From Deinococcus arcticus (lineage in GTDB: Bacteria; Deinococcota; Deinococci; Deinococcales; Deinococcaceae), in contig NZ_PYSV01000019.1 of the NCBI RefSeq assembly GCF_003028415.1, positions 1 through 64,000 on the forward strand: 64,000 nucleotides of DNA, given 5' to 3'. Position 1 is the first letter of the stretch; each line of letters begins with the position of its first letter. The notes below the pieces were generated by a model. It was given only the letters and a program-made list of their open reading frames with translations. It was not told where the DNA came from and did no database searches. This document shows, piece after piece, positions 1 through 9,702 of the stretch. The position numbers and the translations under genes were made by a program.

Positions 1-92
1 CGCGCCTTGCCGCTCCCTCTGCTGACCATCGCTTTGAGGGTCTGTTCCTGTTCACCACTCAACTGCACCACGTACCGAAGAGGTCGGCTCAT
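1..92 (-). CDS. IS630-type transposase, N-terminal fragment cut by the window edge
   Basis: An ATG at 92 reads leftward through about 30 codons without a stop to the window edge. The short peptide (MSRPLRYVVQLSGEQEQTLK..., then a Ser-Arg-Gly-Ser-rich turn) resembles the start of the helix-turn-helix domain that opens IS630-family transposases, where a Leu-Ser/Thr-x-Glu-Glu helix is followed by a basic Arg-Gly-Ser turn. The catalytic DDE part would lie outside the window. Only 30 residues are visible, so the family call is tentative. The AT-rich stretch 93-120 may hold the element end. Confidence 0.5.
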   Translation of the reverse strand, partial: MSRPLRYVVQLSGEQEQTLKAMVSRGSGKA

Positions 93-131
93 CCTTAACT
101 ATTACAAATTCTAGAACGCTGCACTAGGGGT

Positions 132-1496
132 TCAGCGCGGCAGACTGACCGCTGCGGCCAGATTGCCGGTGGCCTCGCCCGTCACCAGCAGGGCGTCCGG
201 GGTGACCTGCACCGCGCGCACCTTCAGCGGGCCCACCGTGCCCTGCAGGGTCACGCCCGGGGCCACCGTGAAGGGCAGCCGGGCCTGCAGGGCCGCGCGG
301 GCCCGGTCCAGCTGGGGGCGCAGGTCAAAGCGGGCGGCGCCCTGCAGGTACGCCTGGGCGCGGGCGTCGGCCAGATACCCGATCACGCGGCCGGTCAGGC
401 CCTCGCGCCGGGTGGTCACGCGCACGCCCTGCAGGGTCAGCGTCTGGCCCGCCGGGTCCAGGGCCGGGGTGCCCTGAATGTCCACGGTGGCGCCCACCCG
501 CAGGCCCAGTGGCCCGGTAATCTGCACCCGTACAGCGGCATTCAGGCGCCCCCCTGCCGGGGTCAGGGTCACGCCCAGCACGCGCAGGGTGGGGGTGGTG
601 GGAACCGGCAGGGGAAAGGTTTTCTGGGCAGCGGCCTGGGTGGCCAGGCGCGAGAGTTCGGGGTAGGGCAGGCGCACCGGCACCTGCAGGTCCAGCCCCG
701 GGCTCAGGCGGGGCGCCGTGTTCAGTGGCGGCAGGGGCCGGACCGGACCTGGGGCCGGCGCACGGCCCAGACCGGCAGCCAGCTCCAGGCCCGCGCCCAG
801 CGTGAGTTTCAGGGCGTCCGGGGTAAAGCGCGGCGGCGTTACCTGCAGGCTCAGGGGCCGGGCGCGGGCGTAGGCCGCTTCCGGCGTGGGCAGGGTCCAG
901 GGCTGGGCCGCGCGCGCCCACAGGGCCTCGGCGCGGGGGCGCAGGCGGGCGCCGGTTCGCACCGCCGCCTCCACCTGCGCGGCCACCCGGTCCAGCTGGG
1001 CGCGCACCTGGGGGTCCACCAGCGACTGCACGCTGATCCGCACGCCCGGGGTGAGGTCCACACTCAGGGGATCAGTCCAGGTGTAGTCGCCCTTCACGCG
1101 CACCCCGGCCTCCCACGCCGGGGTGACATACGGCGTGACCGTCAGGCTGACGGTGGCCTCGCCGCCAAAATCGCGCGCCAGCGTGCCGCTGCCCGCCGGG
1201 GTGGCCCGGAACGCCGCGCGGATGGGCACCCGCATCACCAGCCCTGAACCGTCGGCCGTGGGCGTGAGCTGCACGTGGCCCGTGCGGGTCACGGTGCCCT
1301 GCACCTGCACACTCAGCAGGCCCCCCAGAAAGGTGCGGGTTTCGTCCACCCGGGCAAACTCCTTGGGTATGCGGGCGTTGGCGGCTTCCTGCACGCTGCT
1401 CAGCGGCACCGTGACGGGCAGGGTCAGGGTGGAGACGGCGTGCGCGGGAGCGGTCATGAGCGCAGTCAACACGACTGGCATGAGAAGGCGGCGCAT
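132..1496 (-). CDS. Secreted DUF4403-family protein
   Basis: 454 residues. Residues 1-20 form a signal peptide with a typical AHA cleavage site, so the protein is exported. The body is rich in beta-prone segments with repeated T-P-x-L-D-P patterns and two similar halves, as in the DUF4403 family, whose fold is thought to resemble lipid-binding BPI-like tubes; no catalytic residues are evident. The start is supported by TACCCT read leftward at 1509-1504, 7 nt before the ATG, which suggests a leaderless transcript. It is not in an operon; the next gene is divergent. The molecular role is unknown. Confidence 0.7.
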   Translation of the reverse strand: MRRLLMPVVLTALMTAPAHAVSTLTLPVTVPLSSVQEAANARIPKEFARVDETRTFLGGLLSVQVQGTVTRTGHVQLTPTADGSGLVMRVPIRAAFRATPAGSGTLARDFGGEATVSLTVTPYVTPAWEAGVRVKGDYTWTDPLSVDLTPGVRISVQSLVDPQVRAQLDRVAAQVEAAVRTGARLRPRAEALWARAAQPWTLPTPEAAYARARPLSLQVTPPRFTPDALKLTLGAGLELAAGLGRAPAPGPVRPLPPLNTAPRLSPGLDLQVPVRLPYPELSRLATQAAAQKTFPLPVPTTPTLRVLGVTLTPAGGRLNAAVRVQITGPLGLRVGATVDIQGTPALDPAGQTLTLQGVRVTTRREGLTGRVIGYLADARAQAYLQGAARFDLRPQLDRARAALQARLPFTVAPGVTLQGTVGPLKVRAVQVTPDALLVTGEATGNLAAAVSLPR

Positions 1497-1534
1497 GGGG
1501 GTTAGGGTAGCGGGAGCGGGTGAGAGGCTCGTCC

Positions 1535-1685
1535 CTAAGGACGTTGAACCTCACGTTGCGACTTTGCAGGAGAGCACCGCAAAGTCTCCACGCCCGGTGC
1601 AACATACTTTTTTTCGATGCTCGCTCTGCGGCGCAGCTGTTTCAGCCCGCTCGGTTGATCGGGGGCTTGGGAGCGAGCGACTTAG
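1535..1685 (+). repeat. Interspersed repeat family A, copy 1
   Basis: About 150 bp beginning CTAAGGACGTTG and ending GCGAGCGACTTAG, so the outer ends form a CTAAG/CTTAG inverted repeat. Near-identical copies lie at 9551-9702 (inverted) and 25291-25440, a diverged one at 32512-32622 and a 3' fragment at 34045-34088. It encodes no protein of its own. It ends directly before the kinase gene that starts at 1687. Confidence 0.85.
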
Positions 1686-1686
1686 A

Positions 1687-2205
1687 ATGGAGGACGTGAA
1701 CAAAGGGGCGTTGCAACTGGGCCGGGTTCATGCCCTGCATGGGTTCATCGGCAGCGGCAAGAGCACGCTGGCCCGGCGCTTAGAGCAGGCGCTGCCGGCC
1801 CTGCGGTTTTCCCCCGACGAATGGACACACGCTCTCCTGGGCGCCAATCCACCAGAGGCGCTGTACCGACCAGCTCTGGCCGGCCTCCTGCAGATGTTTC
1901 AGGGGCATTGGGTGCAGGCCGCCCTGCTGGGCAGCGACGTGGTGCTGGATTATGGGTTCTGGACTCGCCACGAGCGGGACGAACTGCGCAGCCTGTGCGC
2001 CCACCACGGGCTCGAACTGCGGCTGTACCGGCTGCACGTGCCTGATGAGGTGTTGTGGGAGCGGGTGGCCAGCCGCAACGCCGGAGTCGCGGCCGGCGAG
2101 GATCGGGCAAGCGTCTGGATCAATTCATGGGACTTTCAGGCTTTCCGGCAGCACTTCCAGCCACTTGACCCCGAGGAAGCCTGGGTGGAGCCCGAGGGCC
2201 ATTAG
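1687..2205 (+). CDS. P-loop kinase-like protein (AAA_33/zeta-toxin-type fold)
   Basis: 172 residues. A Walker A motif GFIGSGKST lies at residues 19-27, followed by an F-S-P-D-E-W motif near residue 37, which matches the acceptor/phosphate-binding Asp of small-molecule kinases of the AAA_33 group. The C-terminal half carries an Arg-rich lid (RLHVPDEVLWERVASRN). It probably phosphorylates a small molecule or nucleotide-like substrate; the substrate is unknown. The ATG at 1687 is immediately 3' of repeat A1 and has no good ribosome binding site; a GTG at 1696 is the alternative. No antitoxin-like gene adjoins it, so a toxin role is not favoured. Confidence 0.65.
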   Translation: MEDVNKGALQLGRVHALHGFIGSGKSTLARRLEQALPALRFSPDEWTHALLGANPPEALYRPALAGLLQMFQGHWVQAALLGSDVVLDYGFWTRHERDELRSLCAHHGLELRLYRLHVPDEVLWERVASRNAGVAAGEDRASVWINSWDFQAFRQHFQPLDPEEAWVEPEGH

Positions 2206-2214
2206 GGTAGGCCC

Positions 2215-2640
2215 ATGTGGACCCAGCACACCCTGACCCTGCCGGCGCGGCGGCGCGGCTTTCACCTGATTACCCGCGAGGTGGCCCAGGCGGTACCGGA
2301 ACTGGCCCGCACCCGCGCCGGGCTGCTGCATGTGTTTCTTCAGCACACCAGCGCCAGCCTCACCCTGAATGAAAACGCCAGCCCCGACGTGCGGCGCGAT
2401 TTCGAGCGGTATTTCAACCACGCCGTACCCGAAGACTGGCGCGAGTGGGAACACACCCTGGAAGGCCCGGACGACATGCCCGCGCACATCAAGGCCAGCC
2501 TGCTGGGCCCCAGCCTGACGCTGCCGGTGCAGGGCGGGCGGCTGGCCCTGGGGACGTGGCAGGGCATCTACCTGTGCGAACACCGCGACGACGGCGGCGC
2601 GCGGCGCCTCCTGCTGACCCTGCACGGCGAAAGCGCCTGA
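2215..2640 (+). CDS. YjbQ/UPF0047 family protein
   Basis: 141 residues, the normal length for the YjbQ family. Family signatures are all present: LQHTSASLTLNENA in the first half, HIKASLLG in the middle and LGTWQGIYLCEHR near the end, the His, Glu and Asn residues forming the conserved pocket. Members have weak thiamine phosphate synthase-like activity, and their physiological role is unclear. TAGGGT at 2203-2208, 6 nt before the ATG, suggests a leaderless transcript independent of the kinase gene that ends 9 nt upstream. A terminator follows at 2703. Confidence 0.85.
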   Translation: MWTQHTLTLPARRRGFHLITREVAQAVPELARTRAGLLHVFLQHTSASLTLNENASPDVRRDFERYFNHAVPEDWREWEHTLEGPDDMPAHIKASLLGPSLTLPVQGGRLALGTWQGIYLCEHRDDGGARRLLLTLHGESA

Positions 2641-2702
2641 AGGTGTCCACCCCACGTAAACAACCCGCCCGCTCAGCCCGGCCCCATCCCCTACACTGAG
2701 GT

Positions 2703-2728
2703 ACGGTGCTGCGCGCCGTGTTTTTTTT
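2703..2728 (+). terminator. Intrinsic terminator between the yjbQ-like gene and purA
   Basis: ACGGTGC pairs with GCGCCGT over a 3-nt loop and is followed by G and eight T. It lies 60 nt after the yjbQ-like stop. A TACACT box at 2692-2697 just before it is probably fortuitous. Confidence 0.7.
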
Positions 2729-2804
2729 GCCCTGCTCCGGCGGGCAAGCAAAGGCAAGTCTGTGCGCGTGGCCGGAGGGCTGAGCAGCCATTGTCTCCGG
2801 TTCC

Positions 2805-2887
2805 TGACCCGTTCACACCGCACAACGGGTCATCCACCTCCGACAACGGCTGCTTGTTGGCACTCGCTTTGCTCGGCTGGGCAAAGC
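2805..2887 (+). promoter_or_regulatory. Structured leader of purA
   Basis: Two strong hairpins precede the purA ribosome binding site: TGACCCGTT / AACGGGTCA (2805-2813 with 2824-2832, 9 bp, 10-nt loop) and GCTTTGC / GCAAAGC (2866-2872 with 2881-2887, 8-nt loop). The Shine-Dalgarno near 2896-2900 is left free. The perfect 9-bp pair could equally be a DNA operator. I do not recognise a known riboswitch. Confidence 0.4.
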
Positions 2888-2905
2888 CCAGCACCAAGGA
2901 GTCAG

Positions 2906-4123
<1,218 letters not shown>

Positions 4124-4260
4124 AGCCCGCCACGGGCCCCGCCGGGGCCTGAAAGCTGCCCGACAGTTGCCGCGAGGGCCCCTGGCCTACACTCGCGGCA
4201 TTCGCATTCACCCGGCCCCCCTTCCCTGGGGGCAGCGGCGTGAAAAGGAGAGACCGAATC

Positions 4261-4872
4261 TTGACCACAGAACCCGTGATCAGCGCCGCCGACGAGAAGC
4301 TGGAGGTGCCCGGCCTGCGTGATCTGACGCACGACTGGCTGGCCGCCATTGGCGAGGACCCGGCGCGCGAGGGCCTGACGCGCACCCCGCACCGCGTGGC
4401 CAAAGCCTGGAGCTTCATGACCGCCGGCTACCACAAGACCCTGCAAGACGCGGTGGGCGAGGGGGTTTTTGCCGCCGAGGGCAGCGAGATGGTGATTGTC
4501 AAGGACATCGAGTTCTATTCCATGTGCGAGCACCACATGCTGCCCTTTTACGGCCGGGCGCACGTGGCCTATATCCCGGACGGCAAGATTCTGGGCCTCA
4601 GCAAATTTGCGCGCATCGTGGACCTGTACTCGCGCCGCCTGCAGGTGCAGGAGCGCATCACCACCCAGATTGCCGACGCCACCGAGGAGCTGCTCTCGCC
4701 CAAGGGCGTGGCGGTATTTATGGAGGGCGTGCACCTGTGTATGGCCATGCGCGGGGTGCAGAAACAGAACTCCAGCACCACCACCTCGGCCATGCGCGGG
4801 CGCTTTCGCAGCGATCCGCGCACCCGCGCCGAGTTCATGAGCGCCGTGCAGGGCACCCTGCGCAGCCGCTAA
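4261..4872 (+). CDS. folE: GTP cyclohydrolase I
   Basis: About 203 residues. It converts GTP to 7,8-dihydroneopterin triphosphate at the head of folate and pterin synthesis. Zinc ligands are visible in MCEHHMLPF and in HLCMAMRG, and the family motifs [20 protein letters not shown] and [16 protein letters not shown] are intact. I chose the TTG at 4261 because AAGGAG (4245-4250) lies 10 nt before it; a GTG at 4240 in the same frame is the alternative and would add 7 residues overlapping the Shine-Dalgarno. A TACACT -10 box near 4188 may drive it. Confidence 0.95.
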   Translation: MTTEPVISAADEKLEVPGLRDLTHDWLAAIGEDPAREGLTRTPHRVAKAWSFMTAGYHKTLQDAVGEGVFAAEGSEMVIVKDIEFYSMCEHHMLPFYGRAHVAYIPDGKILGLSKFARIVDLYSRRLQVQERITTQIADATEELLSPKGVAVFMEGVHLCMAMRGVQKQNSSTTTSAMRGRFRSDPRTRAEFMSAVQGTLRSR

Positions 4873-5002
4873 AGCCAGCCGTGCTGTGACGGCGCTGTCA
4901 GACCAGGGCACGGCGCGCCTGTCCGGGGGCCACACCCGGCGCTGGCCTGCGCCAGGGGCCTCTCTTCAGGTGCCCGGCAGCCTCACAAGCACGCCCAAAA
5001 GC

Positions 5003-5033
5003 AAATGACCAGAATTGTCATTTTAAGTACAGT
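5003..5033 (+). promoter_or_regulatory. Palindromic operator overlapping the promoter of the GGDEF/HD-GYP gene
   Basis: AAATGAC (5003-5009), 7 nt, GTCATTT (5017-5023) is a perfect inverted repeat with a 21-bp span. A TACAGT -10 box lies at 5028-5033 and the weak -35 (ATGACC, 5005-5010) falls inside the palindrome, so a bound dimer would block transcription. The cognate regulator is unknown. Confidence 0.5.
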
Positions 5034-5097
5034 CTGAAGGGCCTGGGTGAGACGGGTGTAAGGGCACAGCAGGTACCGTACCCCGGGAGGACGTGCC

Positions 5098-7824
5098 GTG
5101 TTACTGAACCTGTGCCTGCTGCTCACCTGCACGTTTCTGCTCAGCCTGACCTACCGCGACTGGCCGGTGCGGCGCCACTGGCCCGACCACGCCCTGCGCC
5201 TGCTGCTCTCGGCCGCCACGGCCACGGTCTTGATGCATTACGCCGTGGCGGTGGGGCCCTACAAGATTGATCTGCGCTACGTGCCCATTGCCCTGGTGGC
5301 GCTGCGCTACGGCTTCGGGGCCGGCGCCCTGGTGGCCCTGCCGGCGGTGGTGTGGCGGCTGCTGGAGTCCCAGTTGGGGGGCCTGGTGGCGCTGTTCAAC
5401 ACCGTCACCGTACTGGGTGCGGCGGCGCTGCTGCGGCCCACGCTGGACCTGACACACGCCAACCTGCGTGACCTGTGGAAGCTGCCCCTGCCCTACCTGG
5501 GCGTGGGGCTGCCCTTGCTGCTCCTCCCCGAATCGCGGGCGCTGGGGCTGGTGGTGTATCCCGGCATGCTGGCGCTGCACAGCGTGGCCACGGTGCTGGT
5601 GCTGGGGGTGTTGCAGTCGCGGCTGCGGCTGCTGCGGCTGGCCAACGACCTGCGCCAGCAGGTCATGACCGATGACCTGACCGGTCTGGGCAACCGGCGC
5701 CGCTTCGATGAAGAGCTATCCCGCCTGGAAGTGGGCGACCATCTGGTGCTGCTGGATGTGGACGACTTCCGCCAGTTGACTGAAGCGCACGGCCCCGAGG
5801 CCGGCGAGCGGGCGCTGCGCTACCTCGCCCAGGTGCTGCACGACGCGGCGCCGGGGCGCGGCTTCCGGCTGGGCCACGAGGCCTTTGCCCTGCTGCTGGC
5901 CCTGCCAGTGGAAGAGGCGCGGGCGGTGGCGGCGCGCGTGCAGGCCCAGCTGACTGATTCCGGCAGCGCCGCGCCCTGGGGCCGCCTGACCCTGTCGGCG
6001 GGACTGGCCACCCGGCAGCCCCGAGAGCAGCCGGCCGAGCTGGTTCACCGCGCCGACGAGGCGCTGTATCTGGCCAAGACGAACGGCGGCAACCGCCTGG
6101 TCACCCTGGACGACCTGCCGCGCCGCGCCGCGCCGGCCGAGGTGCCGGATCTGCGCCCGCGCTATTCACTGTGGCAGGCCCAGCGCACCACCGTGGAACT
6201 GCTGGCCCAGCGCCGCTCCCTGAATGATCAGGACTGGCAGGAGCTGCTGGAACTGGCCGTCACAACCATTTCGGGCGTGGGCTGCGGCAGCCTGAATATC
6301 CGTGAAGGCGCCCTGTTCCGCATCTGCGCGGCGGTGGGCTACGCGCAGCAACTCGTGGGCACCGCGCTGACCGAGCCCTCCCAGATTCGCTGGTACGGCC
6401 AGGGCCTGGAGGCGTGGCGGCAGGGGCGGCCCCGTGTGCTGCGGCCCTCAGAGATCGAGCGGGTGTGGGCTGAGGCCGACGCCGCACTGGCCCCGGGCCC
6501 CCGTCAGATGTTCGCTGCGCTGGGCCACCGCACGGCGCTGCGGGCCAGCCTGTGCCTGCCGGTGGTGGTGGGAGGCGAGGTCGTGGCGCATCTGAACCTG
6601 GAATCCACCGAATCTGAGGGGGTGTTCTCGGCCGGCGCCATTCAGGATGCCCAGGTGTTTGCTCAGCAGATTGCCGCCCTGCTGCAACTGCAGGAACGCT
6701 GGCGCGAACTGGACCAGCTGGCCCGGCTGCACGGCGACCTGAACCTGAGTGCCGGCGAACAGGAGATTGCCGACCACCTTGCCCGGGCTGCCCACGACCT
6801 GCTGCGCACCAGTTCGGCGCTCCTCATGCGCTACGACCCGGCGCAGGACGTGCTGGTGGCTGCCGCCCAGACCGGGGCCGCGCCAGCCGCGCCGGCGCGG
6901 CTGGCGCGCGGCGAGGGCCTGTCGTGGCAGGCCCTGGAGGGCGGCCGGATTATCCGGGTGGGGCGGTTGCAAGACGCCCCGGGCGTCTACCTGCACCCAC
7001 AGGGCGCCACCGCCGAGAGCGCCCTGATGGTGGTGCCCATGCTGTCGCACACGCGCCAGCCGCTGGGTGTGCTGTGCCTGCTGCGCGCGCCGTGGCGGCC
7101 CTTCCAGGCCACCGAGGAAGCCCTGGCCGCCATGCTGGCCAGCGTGGGCACCCGCGTGATGGAACGCAGCGCCCACCTCAGCGACCTGCGCGCCACTCTG
7201 GACGCGGCGCTGAACATGCTGGGCGTGGCGCTTGAAGCGCGCGACCTGGAAACCCAGGGCCACACGCAGCGGGTGCGCGACCTGGCTGCCCGGATGGGGC
7301 AGGCCCTGGACCTGCCCGAAGCGCAGCTGACCGCCCTGCGTCACGGCGCCACCCTGCACGACATTGGCAAGCTGAGCGTGCCCGACACCATCCTGCTCAA
7401 GCCCGGCCGCCTGACCCCCGAGGAGCGCCTGATCATGGAGCAGCACGCGCCGCTGGGCGCTGAACTGGTGGCGCGCATTCCCTTCCTGCACCCGCAGGCG
7501 CACGGCGTGGTGCGCTACCACCACGAGCGCTGGGACGGGCAGGGCTACCCCGACCGCCTTGCCGGCGAGCAGATTCCGCTGCTGGCCCGCGTCTTTGCCC
7601 TGTGCGACGTCTACGACGCCCTGACCAGCGTGCGGCCCTACAAGGGCGCCATGGGCCACGAACAGGCCATGGCCATCATCGTGCAGGGCGCCGGGACCCA
7701 GTTCGATCCGCAGCTCACCGAGCTGTTTCGCCGGGTGATTCCGGGACCCAGCACGCCCCCCCAGGGGCAGCCAGGCCCCCCGGCTCAGCCCGACTGCCCC
7801 GACCACGACGCGCCCGCCGCGTGA
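5098..7824 (+). CDS. Membrane signalling protein: 5TM, degenerate GGDEF, two GAF, HD-GYP
   Basis: 908 residues with a GTG start and GGGAGG 7 nt upstream. Order: 5-6 hydrophobic segments (residues 1-185) resembling the 5TMR-LYT sensor; a GGDEF-fold domain (about 195-340) beginning MTDDLTGLGNRRRF whose active-site loop reads GHEAF at 259-263 instead of GG(D/E)EF; two GAF-like regions (about 360-680); and an HD-GYP phosphodiesterase (about 700-880) with HDIGK at 754-758 and HHERWDGQGYP at 808-818, both intact. The likely net activity is c-di-GMP hydrolysis, the GGDEF part acting as a regulatory or GTP-sensing domain. The C-terminal tail is Pro/Gly-rich. Confidence 0.88.
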   Translation: MLLNLCLLLTCTFLLSLTYRDWPVRRHWPDHALRLLLSAATATVLMHYAVAVGPYKIDLRYVPIALVALRYGFGAGALVALPAVVWRLLESQLGGLVALFNTVTVLGAAALLRPTLDLTHANLRDLWKLPLPYLGVGLPLLLLPESRALGLVVYPGMLALHSVATVLVLGVLQSRLRLLRLANDLRQQVMTDDLTGLGNRRRFDEELSRLEVGDHLVLLDVDDFRQLTEAHGPEAGERALRYLAQVLHDAAPGRGFRLGHEAFALLLALPVEEARAVAARVQAQLTDSGSAAPWGRLTLSAGLATRQPREQPAELVHRADEALYLAKTNGGNRLVTLDDLPRRAAPAEVPDLRPRYSLWQAQRTTVELLAQRRSLNDQDWQELLELAVTTISGVGCGSLNIREGALFRICAAVGYAQQLVGTALTEPSQIRWYGQGLEAWRQGRPRVLRPSEIERVWAEADAALAPGPRQMFAALGHRTALRASLCLPVVVGGEVVAHLNLESTESEGVFSAGAIQDAQVFAQQIAALLQLQERWRELDQLARLHGDLNLSAGEQEIADHLARAAHDLLRTSSALLMRYDPAQDVLVAAAQTGAAPAAPARLARGEGLSWQALEGGRIIRVGRLQDAPGVYLHPQGATAESALMVVPMLSHTRQPLGVLCLLRAPWRPFQATEEALAAMLASVGTRVMERSAHLSDLRATLDAALNMLGVALEARDLETQGHTQRVRDLAARMGQALDLPEAQLTALRHGATLHDIGKLSVPDTILLKPGRLTPEERLIMEQHAPLGAELVARIPFLHPQAHGVVRYHHERWDGQGYPDRLAGEQIPLLARVFALCDVYDALTSVRPYKGAMGHEQAMAIIVQGAGTQFDPQLTELFRRVIPGPSTPPQGQPGPPAQPDCPDHDAPAA

Positions 7825-7843
7825 CCGCCGGACCCCGGACAGT

Positions 7844-9022
7844 TCAGCGCGGCGCGGCCAGTCGCAGGGCGGCGGCGTGCAGCATCTGCACCCCGGTTTC
7901 CAGGCTGCGCTCATCAATGGTGAAGCGCGGGTGGTGGTGCGGCCAGCGGCTGTCGGCCTCGTCGCTGCCCGCGCCCACGTTGAAGTACGCGCCCGGGGCC
8001 TTTTCCAGGTAGGCGCTGAAGTCCTCGCCCCCCATGGTGGGCCGGGCTTCACGGAATCGGGCCTCGCCCACCGTGTCCAGGGCCACCTCGCGCAGCTGCG
8101 CCGCCACCCAGTCGGTGTTGATGAGCGGCCGGTAGCCGAATTCATAGCGCAGGTCGTAGGTGGCGCCGTGGGCCTCGCACACGCCCTTGACCACGCGCTC
8201 GATCAAGTGGGGCGCGCGCTCGCGCAGGGCGGGGTCGAAGGTGCGCACGGTGCCCATCAGCTCGGCGCTGTCGGGAATCACGTTGTGGGTGGTGCCGCTG
8301 ACAAACTTGGTCACGCTGACCACCAGCGCGTCCTGGGCGGCCACCATGCGGCTGACCACATGCTGCAGGTTGGTGACCACCTGCGCGCCCACGGCGATGG
8401 GGTCCACCGTCTCTTCCGGGTGCGCGCCGTGCCCGCCCTTGCCGCGAATGGTCAGTTCAATGGTGTCGGGGGCCGCCATGAAGGCGCCAGCCTTGACCGC
8501 CACCACCCCGGCGGGCAGCTGGCTGTTCAGGTGCAGGCCAGTCACCACGTCCACCCCGTCCATCAGCGGGGTGTTCATCACCAGTTCCTCGGCGCCGCCG
8601 GGCCCGATTTCCTCGGCGTGCTGGAAGATCATGCGCACCTCGCCGGGCACCGTTTCCGGGTGTTCGGCGAGCAGCTGGGCCACGCCCAGCAGAATGGCCG
8701 TGTGGCCGTCGTGCCCGCAGGCGTGCATGACCCCGGGGCGCGTGGAGGCGAACGCAAAGCCGTTTTCCTCGTGGATGGGCAGGGCGTCAATGTCGGCGCG
8801 CAGCAGCACCGTGCGCCCGGATTGCCCCCCCTTCAGCACCGCCAGAACACTGGTGGCGGTGGGCCGCGTGACGCTCAGGCCCGGCATCTGGCGCAGCTCG
8901 GCCTCGATGTAGGCGGCCGTTTCATGCTCGTGAAAGCCGACTTCGGGGTGCATGTGCAGGTGTCGCCGCCACGCCACAAGCTGCTCGCGCAGGCCTGCAG
9001 CCCTGTCCTGGGTTGCCGTCAT
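7844..9022 (-). CDS. M20-family metal-dependent amidohydrolase
   Basis: 392 residues of the N-acyl amino acid/hippurate amidohydrolase (M20D) group. Metal and catalytic signatures run in order: RRHLHMHPEVGFHEHET at the N terminus, RADIDALPIHE, HACGHDGHTAILLG with the metal-binding Cys, HAEEIGPGGA, GGHGAHPEETVDPI in the dimerisation lid and GGEDFSAYLE near the end. It should hydrolyse an acylated amino acid or an auxin-conjugate-like amide; the substrate cannot be set. The start at 9022 has TAGGCT at 9033-9028, 5 nt away, again a leaderless arrangement. It is convergent with the preceding signalling gene. Confidence 0.9.
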   Translation of the reverse strand: MTATQDRAAGLREQLVAWRRHLHMHPEVGFHEHETAAYIEAELRQMPGLSVTRPTATSVLAVLKGGQSGRTVLLRADIDALPIHEENGFAFASTRPGVMHACGHDGHTAILLGVAQLLAEHPETVPGEVRMIFQHAEEIGPGGAEELVMNTPLMDGVDVVTGLHLNSQLPAGVVAVKAGAFMAAPDTIELTIRGKGGHGAHPEETVDPIAVGAQVVTNLQHVVSRMVAAQDALVVSVTKFVSGTTHNVIPDSAELMGTVRTFDPALRERAPHLIERVVKGVCEAHGATYDLRYEFGYRPLINTDWVAAQLREVALDTVGEARFREARPTMGGEDFSAYLEKAPGAYFNVGAGSDEADSRWPHHHPRFTIDERSLETGVQMLHAAALRLAAPR

Positions 9023-9224
9023 GCCCCAGCCTAGCGCGCCGGGCCCGCTGTTCTGTCGCCGCCGGGGCTTCATTCCGGCATACCGGACATGGCCGGGCCG
9101 TGTGGGCCCTGCTCCGGCCGAACGCGCGGGCACCCCTGCCCAGGGCCGCGCGCCGCCAGCACACATGAACAGCCTTGATACGGCCTTCAGCAACTTTCCT
9201 GCGGGCTGTGTCGTACTGAGGGGC

Positions 9225-9428
9225 ATGAAAACCCGTACCCGCTCCAGAGGAAAACTTGGCCTGCTGCTGACCATGGCGCCCATTGCCCTGGAACTGCTGG
9301 CCCTGGCCCGCAAGTCCCAGCGCAAGGGCAAATACACCAAGGCCCGCAAGCGCGACCGCGCCCTGGATTTCCTGCTGAATCAGGCCCAGCGCAAGGTGCG
9401 CGGCAAAACCCAGCGCCGCTGGTTTTAA
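9225..9428 (+). CDS. Small basic protein with one hydrophobic segment
   Basis: 67 residues. An Arg/Lys-rich N terminus precedes a single hydrophobic stretch (about residues 11-28) and a very basic C-terminal half with many K-R pairs. The pattern suggests an inner-membrane anchor with a cytoplasmic tail able to touch nucleic acid or phospholipid, but the family is not recognised. A clean terminator directly downstream (9446) and the lack of any competing gene support it being real. A longer in-frame extension to 8952 lies antisense to the amidohydrolase and is not favoured. Confidence 0.6.
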   Translation: MKTRTRSRGKLGLLLTMAPIALELLALARKSQRKGKYTKARKRDRALDFLLNQAQRKVRGKTQRRWF

Positions 9429-9445
9429 GGCCCTCTCTCCCAGAT

Positions 9446-9478
9446 GGCTCCACTGCCCGGTGCAGTGGGGCCGCTTTT
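9446..9478 (+). terminator. Intrinsic terminator of the small basic protein gene
   Basis: CCACTGC (9450-9456) pairs with GCAGTGG (9462-9468), extended by GGC/GCC, and is followed by GCTTTTCT. Confidence 0.8.
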
Positions 9479-9550
9479 CTGTGCCGGGGCCTAGAGCCCT
9501 GAAGCTGGCTGACCGCCCGAAACTGGCGCAGTGGACGCCTGCGTGGTTTG

Positions 9551-9702
9551 CTCAGTCGCTCGCTGCCAAGCCCCCGATCAACCGAGCGGGCTGGAACAGC
9601 TGCGCCGCAGAGCGAGTCTTGAAAAAAAGTGCGTTGCACCGGGCGTGGAGACTTTCCGGTGCTCTCTTGAACAGTCGCAACGTGAGGGGCAACGTCCCTA
9701 AA
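9551..9702 (-). repeat. Interspersed repeat family A, copy 2 (inverted)
   Basis: The reverse complement matches copy A3 (25291-25440) almost base for base, from GGGACGTTGCCCC through GGCAGCGAGCGACTGAG. No gene abuts it on the minus strand. Confidence 0.85.

Noticed and set aside
325..921. Long open frames antisense to or overlapping real genes throughout the window
   Set aside because: High GC makes stop codons rare in the other frames; these have Arg/Pro/Ala-rich low-complexity translations and no motifs.
1687..2205. Zeta-toxin of a toxin-antitoxin pair
   Set aside because: The kinase fold fits, but there is no small antitoxin gene beside it and the surrounding sequence is a repeat and an unrelated gene.
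2692..2697. TACACT as the purA promoter with 2703-2728 as an attenuator
   Set aside because: The hairpin would begin at the transcript start, too early to act as an attenuator; it fits better as the terminator of the upstream gene.
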